Positions 18,259 through 27,503 of a stretch of DNA of 64,000 nucleotides are shown piece after piece. The stretch covers positions 310,001-374,000 of the forward strand of contig JACKMU010000005.1 in NCBI GenBank assembly GCA_024235215.1, given 5' to 3'. Under the pieces are notes generated by a model. It searched no databases. It was not told the DNA's origin and worked only from the letters and a program-made list of their open reading frames with translations. The position numbers were made by a program, and so were the translations under genes. The number at the start of each line of letters is the position of its first letter. Within the stretch, counting starts at the first letter, position 1. Source of the DNA: Chromatiaceae bacterium. GTDB taxonomy: Bacteria; Pseudomonadota; Gammaproteobacteria; Chromatiales; Chromatiaceae.

Positions 18259-19386
18259 ATGAGAAAAAGCCGACTGTTAATTGAGATCCTGTGCAACCCC
18301 TCTGCCGCAGGTCACTTCACACCGCCGGATTGGGATCTGTTGCTACGTCAGGCCAGATCGGCAAACCTGGTGGCACACTTGGGCGTACTCCTGGAACAGC
18401 AGAGTGAGGGGGTGGAGATTCCGCAGCGGGTCCACCGACATCTGGCGGCAGCCAGGCTGACGGTCAAGCGGCAGAACATGGCGGTGCGCTGGGAGATCAG
18501 CCAGCTGCAGCAGGCGCTGTACAGCTTGTCGGTACCCATCCTGGCGCTGAAGGGCACCGCCTATGTGCTGGCGGACCTGCCCAACGGTCATGGCCGGCTG
18601 TTCAGCGATATCGACATCCTGGTCCCCCGCGCTGCGCTGAACGAGGTGGAGATCCGGTTGCGCCGCTACGGCTGGAGAAGCACCCACAACAACGCCTACG
18701 ATCAGCGCTACTACCGTCAATGGATGCATGAATTGCCACCGCTGCAGCATATCCGGCGGCAAACGGTACTCGATGTGCACCATTCGATCCTGCCTTTGAC
18801 TGCACGGATTCACCCCGACCCACGCAGGCTGATCGAAAACGCGGTAGCCGACCCCGCAAGCGAGGATCTCTTCTGGCTGGCCCCGGCGGATATGGTGCTG
18901 CACAGCATGACCCATCTGTTCCATGACGGCGAACTGGAGAACGGCTTGCGTGATCTGGTGGACATCAAACTGCTGCTGGAGCATTTTGCGACGGAGGCGG
19001 CGTTCTGGCACCGGCTGGTCGAGCGAGCCCGGGTCCTGGAGCTTACCCGGCCGCTCTACTATGGATTGCGCTATGTCCAGCAGGTATTGCAGCTGCCTGT
19101 CCCCGCGCAGACCGTCAAATCAATCTCCGCGGGGGGCCCGAATCCGCTGCTGGGAAAAATGATGGACCTGCTGTTCGAAACGGCACTGCAGCCGTCCCAC
19201 GCCACCTGCGACTCTATTTGGACAGCATCGGCCCGTTGGATGCTCTACATCCGGGCGCATGCGCTGCGCATGCCCTTCCGGCTGCTGATTCCCCATTTGA
19301 TGCGTAAAGCGCTGGTGAAAAGGCAGGAGGTCGAGATCAAGATTCCCGAGGAGCTGAAAAAGATCGTCGCCGACGTGGAACGGTGA
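18259..19386 (+). CDS. Nucleotidyltransferase family protein (NTP_transf_5 type) of the HPr-rel-A cluster
   Basis: 375 residues. Residues 95-125 carry ILALKGTAYV and GRLFSDIDILVP, the KG and metal-binding DxD (Asp117, Asp119) signature of the minimal-type nucleotidyltransferases annotated as uncharacterised NTP_transf_5. The rest is largely helical. Such proteins commonly accompany HprK-related kinases and PqqD-like proteins in gene clusters thought to make or modify a peptide or polysaccharide; the acceptor is unknown. It starts 15 bases after the kinase stop, so it is the third gene of the operon. The Tat-signal gene that follows is convergent. Confidence 0.8.
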   Translation: MRKSRLLIEILCNPSAAGHFTPPDWDLLLRQARSANLVAHLGVLLEQQSEGVEIPQRVHRHLAAARLTVKRQNMAVRWEISQLQQALYSLSVPILALKGTAYVLADLPNGHGRLFSDIDILVPRAALNEVEIRLRRYGWRSTHNNAYDQRYYRQWMHELPPLQHIRRQTVLDVHHSILPLTARIHPDPRRLIENAVADPASEDLFWLAPADMVLHSMTHLFHDGELENGLRDLVDIKLLLEHFATEAAFWHRLVERARVLELTRPLYYGLRYVQQVLQLPVPAQTVKSISAGGPNPLLGKMMDLLFETALQPSHATCDSIWTASARWMLYIRAHALRMPFRLLIPHLMRKALVKRQEVEIKIPEELKKIVADVER

Positions 19387-19406
19387 ACGCTGGCCCTGGA
19401 AAGCCG

Positions 19407-19994
19407 CTACCAGGTCGACTCCAGATACCCTCTCAGCCCGCCATAGTGCGACAGGAAAGCGGTGTAAGCGCCGGTATCGTTGACCAGGTGCCCCAGCTGT
19501 GGCACCGTCAACGGATAGTCACCGGGGCCGGAGGTGGAGGCGTTCAGATAGGCCACGGCGAAAACCGCCACATCACTGGTGGGATCGCCGTTACCATCGA
19601 TGTCACTACACAGGATCTCTTCGAACGACCGGCTCTCACCGCTGGTGGAGAAGATCGGAATACTGCTGAATGTCGGGGTGGTCGCTGGGTTGTTGCAGTC
19701 GGTTATCAATGATTTCCAATGTGACGGCGGCATCCCCATGCTGCACAGCCCACGATCGGGGTTGGAGAGGTTACCTGACAATGCGTTGGAGAGGCAGTGC
19801 ACCGTGGTACCCAAAACCGGTCTGGATACCACCGACATCAGCACCGGGGTGGCCAGCAGGCCGGCCCGGGTGAAGTGGCGTCGGGAGACCGACAGCGCCC
19901 CGGATGGCGTCTCTCGCTGTTGGGAGCCATCATGATTGCTATGCACCTGAGCGGTAACACTATCCTGGGTTTTATCTTTGTTACGTTCAGGCAT
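19407..19994 (-). CDS. Tat-signal exported protein of unknown function, convergent with the HPr-rel-A cluster
   Basis: 195 residues from the ATG at 19994, chosen because GGGAG stands seven bases upstream; the frame is open a further 14 codons. A hydrophilic N-terminus leads to a twin-arginine signal, SVSRRHFTRAGLLATPVLMSV, with a possible cleavage after VLG. The mature part holds three cysteines (HCLSN, GLCSMG, TDCNN) and one in EILCSDIDGNGDPTSD, an acidic EF-hand-like loop. I recognise no family. Tat export suggests folding or cofactor/metal loading in the cytoplasm. It may be the exported product of the neighbouring cluster, but this rests only on position. Confidence 0.65.
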   Translation of the reverse strand: MPERNKDKTQDSVTAQVHSNHDGSQQRETPSGALSVSRRHFTRAGLLATPVLMSVVSRPVLGTTVHCLSNALSGNLSNPDRGLCSMGMPPSHWKSLITDCNNPATTPTFSSIPIFSTSGESRSFEEILCSDIDGNGDPTSDVAVFAVAYLNASTSGPGDYPLTVPQLGHLVNDTGAYTAFLSHYGGLRGYLESTW

Positions 19995-20501
19995 ATCCAC
20001 TCCCACAAAAATTGGCTTTTTGATCATGCGAATCAAATAATAACGTTAATGCAACAACCATTCCATCTCTAAAAAGGTTTAATTCAATCAAGTAATTGGC
20101 CATTCCCCCGAATTTCCAAGCCAGAAAATTCCAAGCAGATGTAAAATTTATTGACATCCTTAAATTCACAGTCGGTGTTTGGAGGCTTTGCGATTCATCC
20201 ATCATGCCGACTGCGGTTGCCAGGATACCACGCCGGGCCGACTCAACCTCCCCACCCGTCAGGGAGAATTTGTGCGCCAGGCGCTTTCCGATAAATCGAT
20301 TCGCCGTTACCACCAAAGCGGGGTAATCGTTTGCGCAATCCGCCAGCAAGCCATGCCAACCATGCAGATTGATGGCTGGTGCGATGCACTACCGTTATTC
20401 CGCACCATGAACCATCTGACCGCTTCAGGTTTCGATCTTACCCCATAGTGTTTACAATCACCGATCAATCATCGGCAGCAGCTGCCTTCAGGAGTTGTCC
20501 A
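19995..20501. other. Divergent region before the dihydrolipoyl dehydrogenase-like gene
   Basis: About 500 bases with AT-rich sequence near 20040-20170 that likely holds promoters for both flanking genes. A plus-strand frame to 20448 ends TMNHLTASGFDLTP and could be a decayed gene fragment, but it lacks a credible start and is not recognised. Nothing else seen. Confidence 0.35.
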
Positions 20502-21914
20502 GTGAACGAAAAAAGAGTGGATGTCGCGATCATCGGTGCCGGTAGCGCCGGACTGTACGCCTTGGGGAAAGTGCGCGCATCAGGCAAGCGCTTCGTGCTG
20601 ATCAACGGAGGTGATACCGGAACCACCTGCGCCCGCGTCGGCTGCATGCCATCCAAGGCGATGATCCAGGTGGCCGAGGATTATCACCGCCGCGGCATTC
20701 TGGGACGTTACGGAGTAACTGGACAGGAAGAACTGCAGCTCGATTCCGAAGAAGCGATGGAGCATGTGCGTACGCTGCGCGATACCTTCGTCGACCGGGT
20801 GCTCAGCAACAGCACCGACAAGATGGACGCAGAGCTGTTCATCGAAGGGTACGCCCGCTTCATCGATCCGCATACGCTGGAAGTTGCCGGTCAGCGTATC
20901 CACGCCGAACGCATCATCATCGCGACGGGTACCCGTCCACTGATACCCGCCGCATGGCAGGCATTCGGCGAGCGCATCGTCACCACCGATCAGATTTTCG
21001 AACTGGAGCAACTGCCTGCCACGATGGCGGTCGTGGGGCTCGGTGTCATCGGTTTGGAGCTCGGACAGGCGCTGGCCCGTCTCGGGGTACAGGTGACCGG
21101 ATTCGATATGCTGGAGACGATCGGTGGCCTGGACGATCCGGACGTGGCCAAAGCGGCCATCGACGCGCTGACAAAGGATTTTCCGATCCATCTGGGTATG
21201 GCTGCCGAGATCAGCGAAGAGAACGGCAAGTTGCGGGTTACCGCGGGTAACCACTCGGTGCTGGTGGACAAGGTGCTCGCCAGTCTCGGGCGCAGGCCGA
21301 ACCTGGAGCATCTGGCGCTCGAGAACGCCGCCATCGAACTCGGTGCCAACGGCATCCCTCAGTTCAATCCGAACACCATGCAGTTGGGCAGCAGCCATAT
21401 CTTCCTGGCGGGGGACGTCACCGGAGAGCGCGCACTGCTGCACGAAGCAGGTGACGAAGGACGCATCGCCGGCCACAACGCCAGCAGCGACCGGGTCAGC
21501 GCATTCAAACGCAAGGTACCGTTATCAATCAACTTCTGTGATCCGAATATCTGTCACGTCGGCGCCCGTTGGTCGGAGCTGGACGCGGAAAGTACCGCCG
21601 TCGGTGTGGTCAACTTCGCGCCGGTGGGCCGTGCACTGATCATGGGCAAGAACCGGGGAATATTGAAAGTCTATGCTGATAAGGTGAGCGGTCGGCTGCT
21701 CGGCTCGGAGATGGCCTGCACCAAAGGGGAAAATCTGGCCCATCTGCTCGCCTGGAGCATCCAACAGCAGCTGACCGTGGGAGATCTGTTACAGATGCCA
21801 TTCTATCACCCGGTGATCGAAGAGGCGTTACAGGCAGCGCTCTACGACTGTTATGCCAAGGTGGAGCGGAAAAATACCGGGGGGATTGTCGAACTGGTTT
21901 CGTTGGTGCAGTGA
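20502..21914 (+). CDS. Dihydrolipoyl dehydrogenase-like flavoprotein disulfide reductase
   Basis: 470 residues from the GTG at 20502, with AGGAG eight bases upstream. The FAD motif GAGSAG is at 12-17, and the redox disulfide TTCARVGC has Cys43 and Cys48 in the class I four-residue spacing. An NAD-binding GLGVIGLELGQALARLG, the second FAD motif HIFLAGDV and a C-terminal dimer-interface FYHPVIEEAL with the catalytic His follow. The usual GGTCLNVGC is changed to GTTCARVGCMPSK, and no pyruvate or oxoglutarate dehydrogenase genes are nearby. It may therefore be an E3 paralogue or another disulfide reductase acting on an unknown partner. Confidence 0.85.
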   Translation: MNEKRVDVAIIGAGSAGLYALGKVRASGKRFVLINGGDTGTTCARVGCMPSKAMIQVAEDYHRRGILGRYGVTGQEELQLDSEEAMEHVRTLRDTFVDRVLSNSTDKMDAELFIEGYARFIDPHTLEVAGQRIHAERIIIATGTRPLIPAAWQAFGERIVTTDQIFELEQLPATMAVVGLGVIGLELGQALARLGVQVTGFDMLETIGGLDDPDVAKAAIDALTKDFPIHLGMAAEISEENGKLRVTAGNHSVLVDKVLASLGRRPNLEHLALENAAIELGANGIPQFNPNTMQLGSSHIFLAGDVTGERALLHEAGDEGRIAGHNASSDRVSAFKRKVPLSINFCDPNICHVGARWSELDAESTAVGVVNFAPVGRALIMGKNRGILKVYADKVSGRLLGSEMACTKGENLAHLLAWSIQQQLTVGDLLQMPFYHPVIEEALQAALYDCYAKVERKNTGGIVELVSLVQ

Positions 21915-22062
21915 GCGGCCGATCAGATCACTGGTGCTGAACTTTCCCGACTGGTCGGGACTCCTCCGGTCGATACTGATGGCCACAAGCTGAGCGTTAA
22001 GGCTGCCTTTGTCGCCTCTGGACGGTCACCCCGATTGGACACTGAAGGATAGCAGATCACAG

Positions 22063-22938
22063 CTACTGCACTTGCTTCCAGGCGGTGATCAACCGCTCTT
22101 CCGCCTCTTTTACGTCAGGATCCGCAGCCGTGGCACCAGCGGGCAGCGGTTTCTGTTCCAGATCCGCCATGAAAGACTCAAACCTGCTGATCAGGTGTTG
22201 GTTGTGCTGCTGCGCCTCCTGCGCCAGGGTGCGTGCCTCAAGCAACGCCCGCCACGCCTGCGACAACAGCTTGTCGACCGCGGCCGTTTCAATTTCCCTC
22301 TCTCTTCTTTCGATCAGATCCAGTTCCTGTCGCAACTCCCGTGCGACCGGATCCATTGCCAGAAAAGATTCAGTGTAACGGCTCGACATGCGGTTGAGTT
22401 GCAATCTGACTCTGTCGGCCTCCCGCTCCAGACGCGCCAATTCACGTTGATCCTGCTCCACCAGTTCTGGCTCCCCCCGGCGTGCCTGCTCATACGCCGC
22501 CTCAGCGACCTGGAGTCGGTTTTGCGTCGGCTCGAGTCTGCCACCGAGCCTCTCCTGTAACCAAAGCAACTGTTTCACTCCTTCCGAGCGAGCCCGCACC
22601 AGTTTCTGCTGCAACTTCTCATACTGCGACAACATGCGTGCTTCCCGCTGTTCCGGGGTCTCGGTTAGCGCCGGGCTGCCGGCAAACAGTGGATTGTTGA
22701 CCAGTGTATCCTGGCCGGAGAGATTCGCCATTGCGGAAAACCGCGTTGGCGCGGATTCCGCCCCTTTCGGTTGATGTCTGTTGCTGAATCTCTTGAGGAG
22801 AGGATCCTGGGAGGTGGTTTCAGCACCATTGCAGGCAACGAGGGCAAGCATCAGACCCACCCAAGGCCATTTTGAAAGAAGTGACAATTTGAACCTCCAT
22901 CTCACTCCTGTGTTGCCTAGCGTCGCGCCCTGTTCCAT
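22063..22938 (-). CDS. Coiled-coil lipoprotein of unknown function
   Basis: Up to 291 residues. A signal peptide ends in the lipobox LVAC, so the mature protein begins at that Cys and is lipid-anchored. The start is uncertain: the ATG at 22938 gives a long n-region, while the GTG at 22905 or a TTG with TGGAGG upstream near 22887 gives a more normal lipoprotein signal. From about residue 95 onward the sequence is almost entirely charged heptad-like helix (for example LARLEREADRVRLQLNRM), ending near a short acidic tail. Function unknown; it is divergently transcribed from ettA. Confidence 0.72.
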   Translation of the reverse strand: MEQGATLGNTGVRWRFKLSLLSKWPWVGLMLALVACNGAETTSQDPLLKRFSNRHQPKGAESAPTRFSAMANLSGQDTLVNNPLFAGSPALTETPEQREARMLSQYEKLQQKLVRARSEGVKQLLWLQERLGGRLEPTQNRLQVAEAAYEQARRGEPELVEQDQRELARLEREADRVRLQLNRMSSRYTESFLAMDPVARELRQELDLIERREREIETAAVDKLLSQAWRALLEARTLAQEAQQHNQHLISRFESFMADLEQKPLPAGATAADPDVKEAEERLITAWKQVQ

Positions 22939-23147
22939 GATCCAGCACGAACACGGCGGATAGTTCCTTAAATGTCGGCGGAAAGCGCCATTTCTTTAGG
23001 CGCTTGGCTTGAACGACGATGAGGCGACAACAGAGCAAATATGCCAGAATAGGCGCTATTTGAAACGGTAGCACAGCCGTCGGGCAGCGCCCAGCGGCTG
23101 ACTGCAAGCGTTACACAATTTCACTTTTACGGAAGATTCAGAGATCC

Positions 23148-24815
23148 ATGGCCCAGTACATCTATACGATGAGCCGCGTCGGCAAGGTCGTTCCACCGAA
23201 GCGCGTCATCCTGAGAGACATTTCACTGTCATTTTTCCCCGGTGCCAAGATCGGCGTGCTCGGGCTGAACGGTGCCGGCAAGTCGACCCTGCTGCGCATC
23301 ATGGCGGGGGTGGACAGCGAAATCGAAGGCGAAGCGCGCCCCCAGACCGGAATCAAGGTGGGCTACCTGCCGCAGGAGCCGAAACTGGATCCGGCGAAGG
23401 ATGTACTTGGCAACGTGGAGGAAGCGGTGGCCGACGTCAAGGAGGCACTGGACGAACTGGAGCGGGTGTACGCCGCTTATGCGGAGCCGGACGCGGATTT
23501 CGATGCGCTGGCAGCGCAGCAGGCGAAGCTGGAGGATCTTCTCACCGCCAAGGACGGCCACAATCTGGAGCGCTCACTGGAGATCGCCGCCGATGCGCTG
23601 CGCCTGCCCCCCTGGGAAGCGAAGGTAAGCACGCTCTCCGGTGGTGAAAAACGCCGGGTGGCGCTCTGCCGGCTGCTGTTGTCACAGCCGGATATGCTGC
23701 TGCTGGACGAACCGACCAACCATCTGGATGCCGAATCTGTCGCCTGGCTGGAGCGCTTCCTGCACGACTATAAGGGGACCGTGGTGGCGGTCACCCACGA
23801 CCGTTACTTCCTGGACAATGTCGCCGGCTGGATACTGGAGCTGGACCGGGGTTACGGCATCCCCTGGGAAGGCAACTACTCCTCCTGGCTGGAGCAGAAG
23901 GAGCGACGTCTGGAACAGGAGCAGAAACAGGAAGCGGCGCGCGTGAAGAGCATGCAGCACGAACTCGAGTGGGTGCGCAGCAACCCCAAAGGCCGGCATG
24001 CGAAAAGCAAGGCACGTCTGCAACGTTTCGAAGAGCTGCAGAGCCAGGAGTTTCAGAAGCGCAACGAAACCAATGAGATCTACATCCCACCGGGAGAGCG
24101 TCTCGGTGAACTGGTGATTCAGGCCGAGGGGCTGAAGAAGAGCTACGGTGACAAACTGTTGTACGACGATCTCAGCTTCAATCTGCCGCAGGGCGGGATT
24201 GTCGGCATCATCGGACCTAACGGTGCCGGAAAAACCACGCTGTTCCGCATGATCACCGGTGAAGAGCAACCGGACGGTGGCAGCATGCGCATAGGCGAAA
24301 CCGTCAAGGTGGCCTATGTCGACCAGTCGCGCGATGCGATGAATGACAGCAAAACCGCCTGGGAGGAGATCTCCGGTGGTCAGGATATCCTCACCATCGG
24401 CAGGTTGGAGATCAACTCCCGCGCCTGGTTGAGCCGCTTCAATTTCAAGGGGACCGACCAGCAGAAACGGGTCGGCGATCTATCGGGCGGCGAGCGCAAT
24501 CGGCTGCATCTGGCAAAACTGCTGCAGAGCGGTGGTAATCTGCTGCTGTTGGACGAACCCACCAACGACCTGGACGTCGAAACCCTGCGCGCGCTGGAGG
24601 AGGCGCTGCTGGTATTCCCCGGTTGCGTGGTGGTGATCTCGCACGACCGCTGGTTCCTGGACCGCATCGCCACCCATATCCTGGCATTCGAAGGGGATTC
24701 CAAAACCGTCTGGTTCGAGGGCAACTATGCCGACTACGAAGCCGATCGCCGGCGCCGGCTCGGCGCGGACGCGGACCAGCCACACCGAATCCATTACAAG
24801 CGGATCAAGAGATAG
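23148..24815 (+). CDS. ettA: Energy-dependent translational throttle protein (ABC-F ATPase)
   Basis: 555 residues, the same length as E. coli EttA. There are two ABC domains with no membrane segments. The first P-loop is GLNGAGKST with signature LSGGEKRRV and Walker B MLLLDEPTNHLD; the second is GPNGAGKTT with LSGGERNR and LLLLDEPTNDLD. A charged linker containing the EttA P-site tRNA interaction motif region (EWVRSNPKGRHAKSKARL) lies between. It binds the ribosomal E site and gates the first translocation step according to ADP/ATP. Strongly conserved. Confidence 0.95.
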   Translation: MAQYIYTMSRVGKVVPPKRVILRDISLSFFPGAKIGVLGLNGAGKSTLLRIMAGVDSEIEGEARPQTGIKVGYLPQEPKLDPAKDVLGNVEEAVADVKEALDELERVYAAYAEPDADFDALAAQQAKLEDLLTAKDGHNLERSLEIAADALRLPPWEAKVSTLSGGEKRRVALCRLLLSQPDMLLLDEPTNHLDAESVAWLERFLHDYKGTVVAVTHDRYFLDNVAGWILELDRGYGIPWEGNYSSWLEQKERRLEQEQKQEAARVKSMQHELEWVRSNPKGRHAKSKARLQRFEELQSQEFQKRNETNEIYIPPGERLGELVIQAEGLKKSYGDKLLYDDLSFNLPQGGIVGIIGPNGAGKTTLFRMITGEEQPDGGSMRIGETVKVAYVDQSRDAMNDSKTAWEEISGGQDILTIGRLEINSRAWLSRFNFKGTDQQKRVGDLSGGERNRLHLAKLLQSGGNLLLLDEPTNDLDVETLRALEEALLVFPGCVVVISHDRWFLDRIATHILAFEGDSKTVWFEGNYADYEADRRRRLGADADQPHRIHYKRIKR

Positions 24816-24913
24816 GAACCAGGGCCGAGGAAAGACTAGGAGCCTGTCGGTTCCTCCTCTGCCCGACCCTGAGGTCTGGCCGACCGGCAACCCGACGAAG
24901 TAGAATCACAGGC

Positions 24914-25762
24914 ATGGCAGAAATCGAGCATCTGTTGGAACGGGCCGGCGAGCTGATTGGGCGTCTGGAACAGCTGTTGCAGCCGGTCGCCGGAGAGACC
25001 GACTGGAACAGCATCGCCTTCCGCTGGCGCCGCGGCAGAGGCCTGCTGCCGGTCGCCCACCCACACCTGATCCCACTCGGGAGCCTGCTCTGCATGGAAC
25101 GCCAGAAGCAGGAGATCAGCCGTAATACACGCCAGTTCGTCGCGGGAAAAAGCGCCAACAACGTCCTGCTCTGGGGCTCGCGTGGCACCGGGAAGTCGTC
25201 GCTGATCAAGGCGATTCTGCACCAATACGCTGACCAGGGGCTGCGCCTGGTGGAGGTGGAGAAGAGCGATCTGATCGACCTGCCGGAGATCGTGGAGCAG
25301 TTCTACCAACGCCCGGAACGGTTCATCCTGTTCTGTGACGACCTCTCCTTCGAGGCGGACGATGCCAGCTACAAATCGCTCAAGGCGGTACTCGACGGCT
25401 CGATCGCCGCACCACCGGAGAATGTGCTGATCTACGCCACCTCGAACCGTCGTCACCTGTTGCCGGAGTATCTGCGCGAGAATCTGGAGACACGCGTGGT
25501 CGAGGGTGAGATCCATCACGGGGAAGGGGTCGAGGAGAAGATCTCTCTCTCCGAACGTTTCGGTCTCTGGCTCTCCTTCTACCCCTTCAACCAGGAAGAG
25601 TACCTGCACATCGTAGACCACTGGCTGGCGACGCTGGGAGCCGCCACCACCCATGATCCGGCAACGCGCAGCGCGGCGCTGCAGTGGGCGTTGCAACGTG
25701 GTTCCCGCAGCGGCCGGGTGGCACTGCAGTTCGCACGCGACTGGGCGGGACGCCAGCTGTGA
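24914..25762 (+). CDS. DUF815 AAA+-type ATPase
   Basis: 282 residues from the ATG at 24914; the frame is open upstream into ettA but has no better start. Walker A GSRGTGKSS is at 88-96, Walker B is in FILFCDDLSF, and a sensor-1-like IYATSNRRHLLP follows. The N-terminal LLERAGELIGRLEQLL helix precedes a short conserved AFRWRR segment, typical of DUF815 proteins. The cellular role of the family is not established. The stop codon overlaps the GTG start of the VWA gene, so the two are translationally coupled; AAA+ plus VWA pairs often act as remodelling or metal-insertion machines, which is analogy only. Confidence 0.85.
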   Translation: MAEIEHLLERAGELIGRLEQLLQPVAGETDWNSIAFRWRRGRGLLPVAHPHLIPLGSLLCMERQKQEISRNTRQFVAGKSANNVLLWGSRGTGKSSLIKAILHQYADQGLRLVEVEKSDLIDLPEIVEQFYQRPERFILFCDDLSFEADDASYKSLKAVLDGSIAAPPENVLIYATSNRRHLLPEYLRENLETRVVEGEIHHGEGVEEKISLSERFGLWLSFYPFNQEEYLHIVDHWLATLGAATTHDPATRSAALQWALQRGSRSGRVALQFARDWAGRQL

Positions 25763-26466
25763 GTGACGACAAACTGCCACGCAAATCGAGCCGCAGCGAG
25801 GTGGACGCATTCCTGCGCAAAGTGGCCGCCACACCGGCGCCAGCTGCATCGTCAGAGCGGGGGCGTCTGATCTTTGCGATGGATGCGACCGCCAGCCGCG
25901 AGCCCACCTGGGATCACGCCTGCCAACTGCAGGCACAGATGTTCGAGGCCACCACGGCGCTCGGTGGCCTGGCGATCCAGCTCTGCTACTACCGTGGCTA
26001 CCGGGAGTTCAACGCCAGCGATTGGCTCACCAATGCGACCGAACTCAGCCGGCGCATGAGTGCGGTCCGTTGCCTTGCCGGGCACACCCAGATCGAGCAG
26101 GTGTTACGCCACACACTGGAAGAGCACCGTAAAAAGCGGGTCAACGCACTGATATTCGTCGGCGACTGCATGGAAGAGCAGGTCGATCGACTCGGCCAAT
26201 GCGCCGGCGAATTGGGGATCCACCGGGTGCCCGCCTTCATGTTTCACGAAGGTGGAGAGCCGCTCGCCCGATCCGCATTCCAACAGGTTGCCCGATTGAC
26301 CAACGGCGCTTACTGCCCGTTCGACGCCGGCAGTGCGGACCAGCTGCGCGACCTGCTTGCAGCGGTCGCGGTCTATGCCGCAGGCGGACGCCGCGCACTG
26401 GAGCACTTCAGCCGTGAGCGGGGAGAGACGGTGAAACGACTGACCCGGCAGATCACACCACGCTAA
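25759..26466 (+). CDS. VWA-domain protein coupled to the DUF815 ATPase
   Basis: 235 residues from the GTG at 25759, which overlaps the preceding TGA. After a basic N-terminal 30 residues, the core opens with RLIFAMDATAS, a MIDAS metal-site variant (DxTxS, Asp42). ALIFVGDCMEE further on fits a Rossmann-like VWA fold. No signal peptide, so cytoplasmic. VWA proteins paired with AAA+ ATPases serve as adaptor or substrate-binding subunits in MoxR/RavA and chelatase systems; the present pair is of a different ATPase family and its client is unknown. Confidence 0.8.
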   Translation: MSDDKLPRKSSRSEVDAFLRKVAATPAPAASSERGRLIFAMDATASREPTWDHACQLQAQMFEATTALGGLAIQLCYYRGYREFNASDWLTNATELSRRMSAVRCLAGHTQIEQVLRHTLEEHRKKRVNALIFVGDCMEEQVDRLGQCAGELGIHRVPAFMFHEGGEPLARSAFQQVARLTNGAYCPFDAGSADQLRDLLAAVAVYAAGGRRALEHFSRERGETVKRLTRQITPR

Positions 26467-26587
26467 CCATGCGAACGGCTGAACGGATCTGCATGTCTGG
26501 TCAGGCAATCCGGTGGGTTGCAACGCTGGTGCAGCCATCGCACCTGGTTCGCCGATTCCCGCTGCCATTCTCCGGAACCGATCCGTA

Positions 26588-27328
26588 ATGCGCATCCTGA
26601 TCATGCTGGCGGCTGCACTGCTGCTCTATCTGCTGGCGTTTCGCTGGTTCACCCGACAACCGCGCAGCACGCGCATCCAGACGTTGATGGTGATCGCCGG
26701 CCTCCTGCTGGTGGGACTGGCCGCCACCGGTCGCCTGAACTGGGTATTCGCGCTGCTCGGTGCACTGCTGCCGTTCGTTCAGCGGCTGCTGGCACTGCTC
26801 AGCTATCTGCCGGTGTTACAGCGGCTCTATCGGCAGTTCGGCGGCGGTGCCGCTGTCACTGGAGGCAGCGGTGCCGCCGGTCAGCAATCCAAGGTGGAGA
26901 GCCGCTTCCTCCGTTTGATCCTGGATCACGACAGCGGTGCGATGAGTGGTCAGGTGCTGGCGGGCCGTTACCAGGGAGAACACTTGGATCAGCTCTCGCT
27001 GGGGCAGCTGCTGAGTCTGCTGCAGGAGTACCGGCAGCAAGACAGCGAGTCAGCGGATCTGCTCGAAGCCTTTCTCGACCGACAGCACGGTGATGCGTGG
27101 CGAACGGAGGCGCAACAGCGTGCTGAGCACAACGCTGCGGGATTCGCCGAACGGATGACCCGCCAGGAGGCATTCGAGATTCTCGGCCTGACCGAGGGAG
27201 CCGATCGGGACCAGATCACGGCGGCCCACCGCAGGCTGATTCAGAAGCTGCACCCGGATCACGGCGGCACCAGCTATCTCGCCTGGAAGATCAACCAGGC
27301 CAAGGCGGTACTGCTGGACCGGGAGTAA
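26588..27328 (+). CDS. Membrane-anchored J-domain protein
   Basis: 246 residues from the ATG at 26588. Two hydrophobic segments, about 2-16 and 30-55, anchor the N-terminus; a Gly/Ala-rich linker and a helical middle region follow. The C-terminal 50 residues are a J domain with EAFEILGL and the diagnostic HPD in KLHPDHGG. It probably stimulates DnaK at the inner membrane, like the DnaJ-domain proteins of the TIM14/PAM18 kind. It is the third gene after the DUF815 and VWA genes in the same direction, with a 120-base gap, so shared function is plausible but not shown. Confidence 0.82.
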   Translation: MRILIMLAAALLLYLLAFRWFTRQPRSTRIQTLMVIAGLLLVGLAATGRLNWVFALLGALLPFVQRLLALLSYLPVLQRLYRQFGGGAAVTGGSGAAGQQSKVESRFLRLILDHDSGAMSGQVLAGRYQGEHLDQLSLGQLLSLLQEYRQQDSESADLLEAFLDRQHGDAWRTEAQQRAEHNAAGFAERMTRQEAFEILGLTEGADRDQITAAHRRLIQKLHPDHGGTSYLAWKINQAKAVLLDRE

Positions 27329-27503
27329 GACTCCCAGATAACCGGAAGATACTTACTCCTTTGGCCAACAGAGACTTCCGCCCGGTCTAACTTTGTGCTG
27401 CATTTTCCCGTGGCCGCAACTACACTCTAGGCAAGCCTGCGATCACACAATAACTATCGGTTGAAAATCCAGTCACTCCTGCAATCATCAGTCAGCTACA
27501 ACG

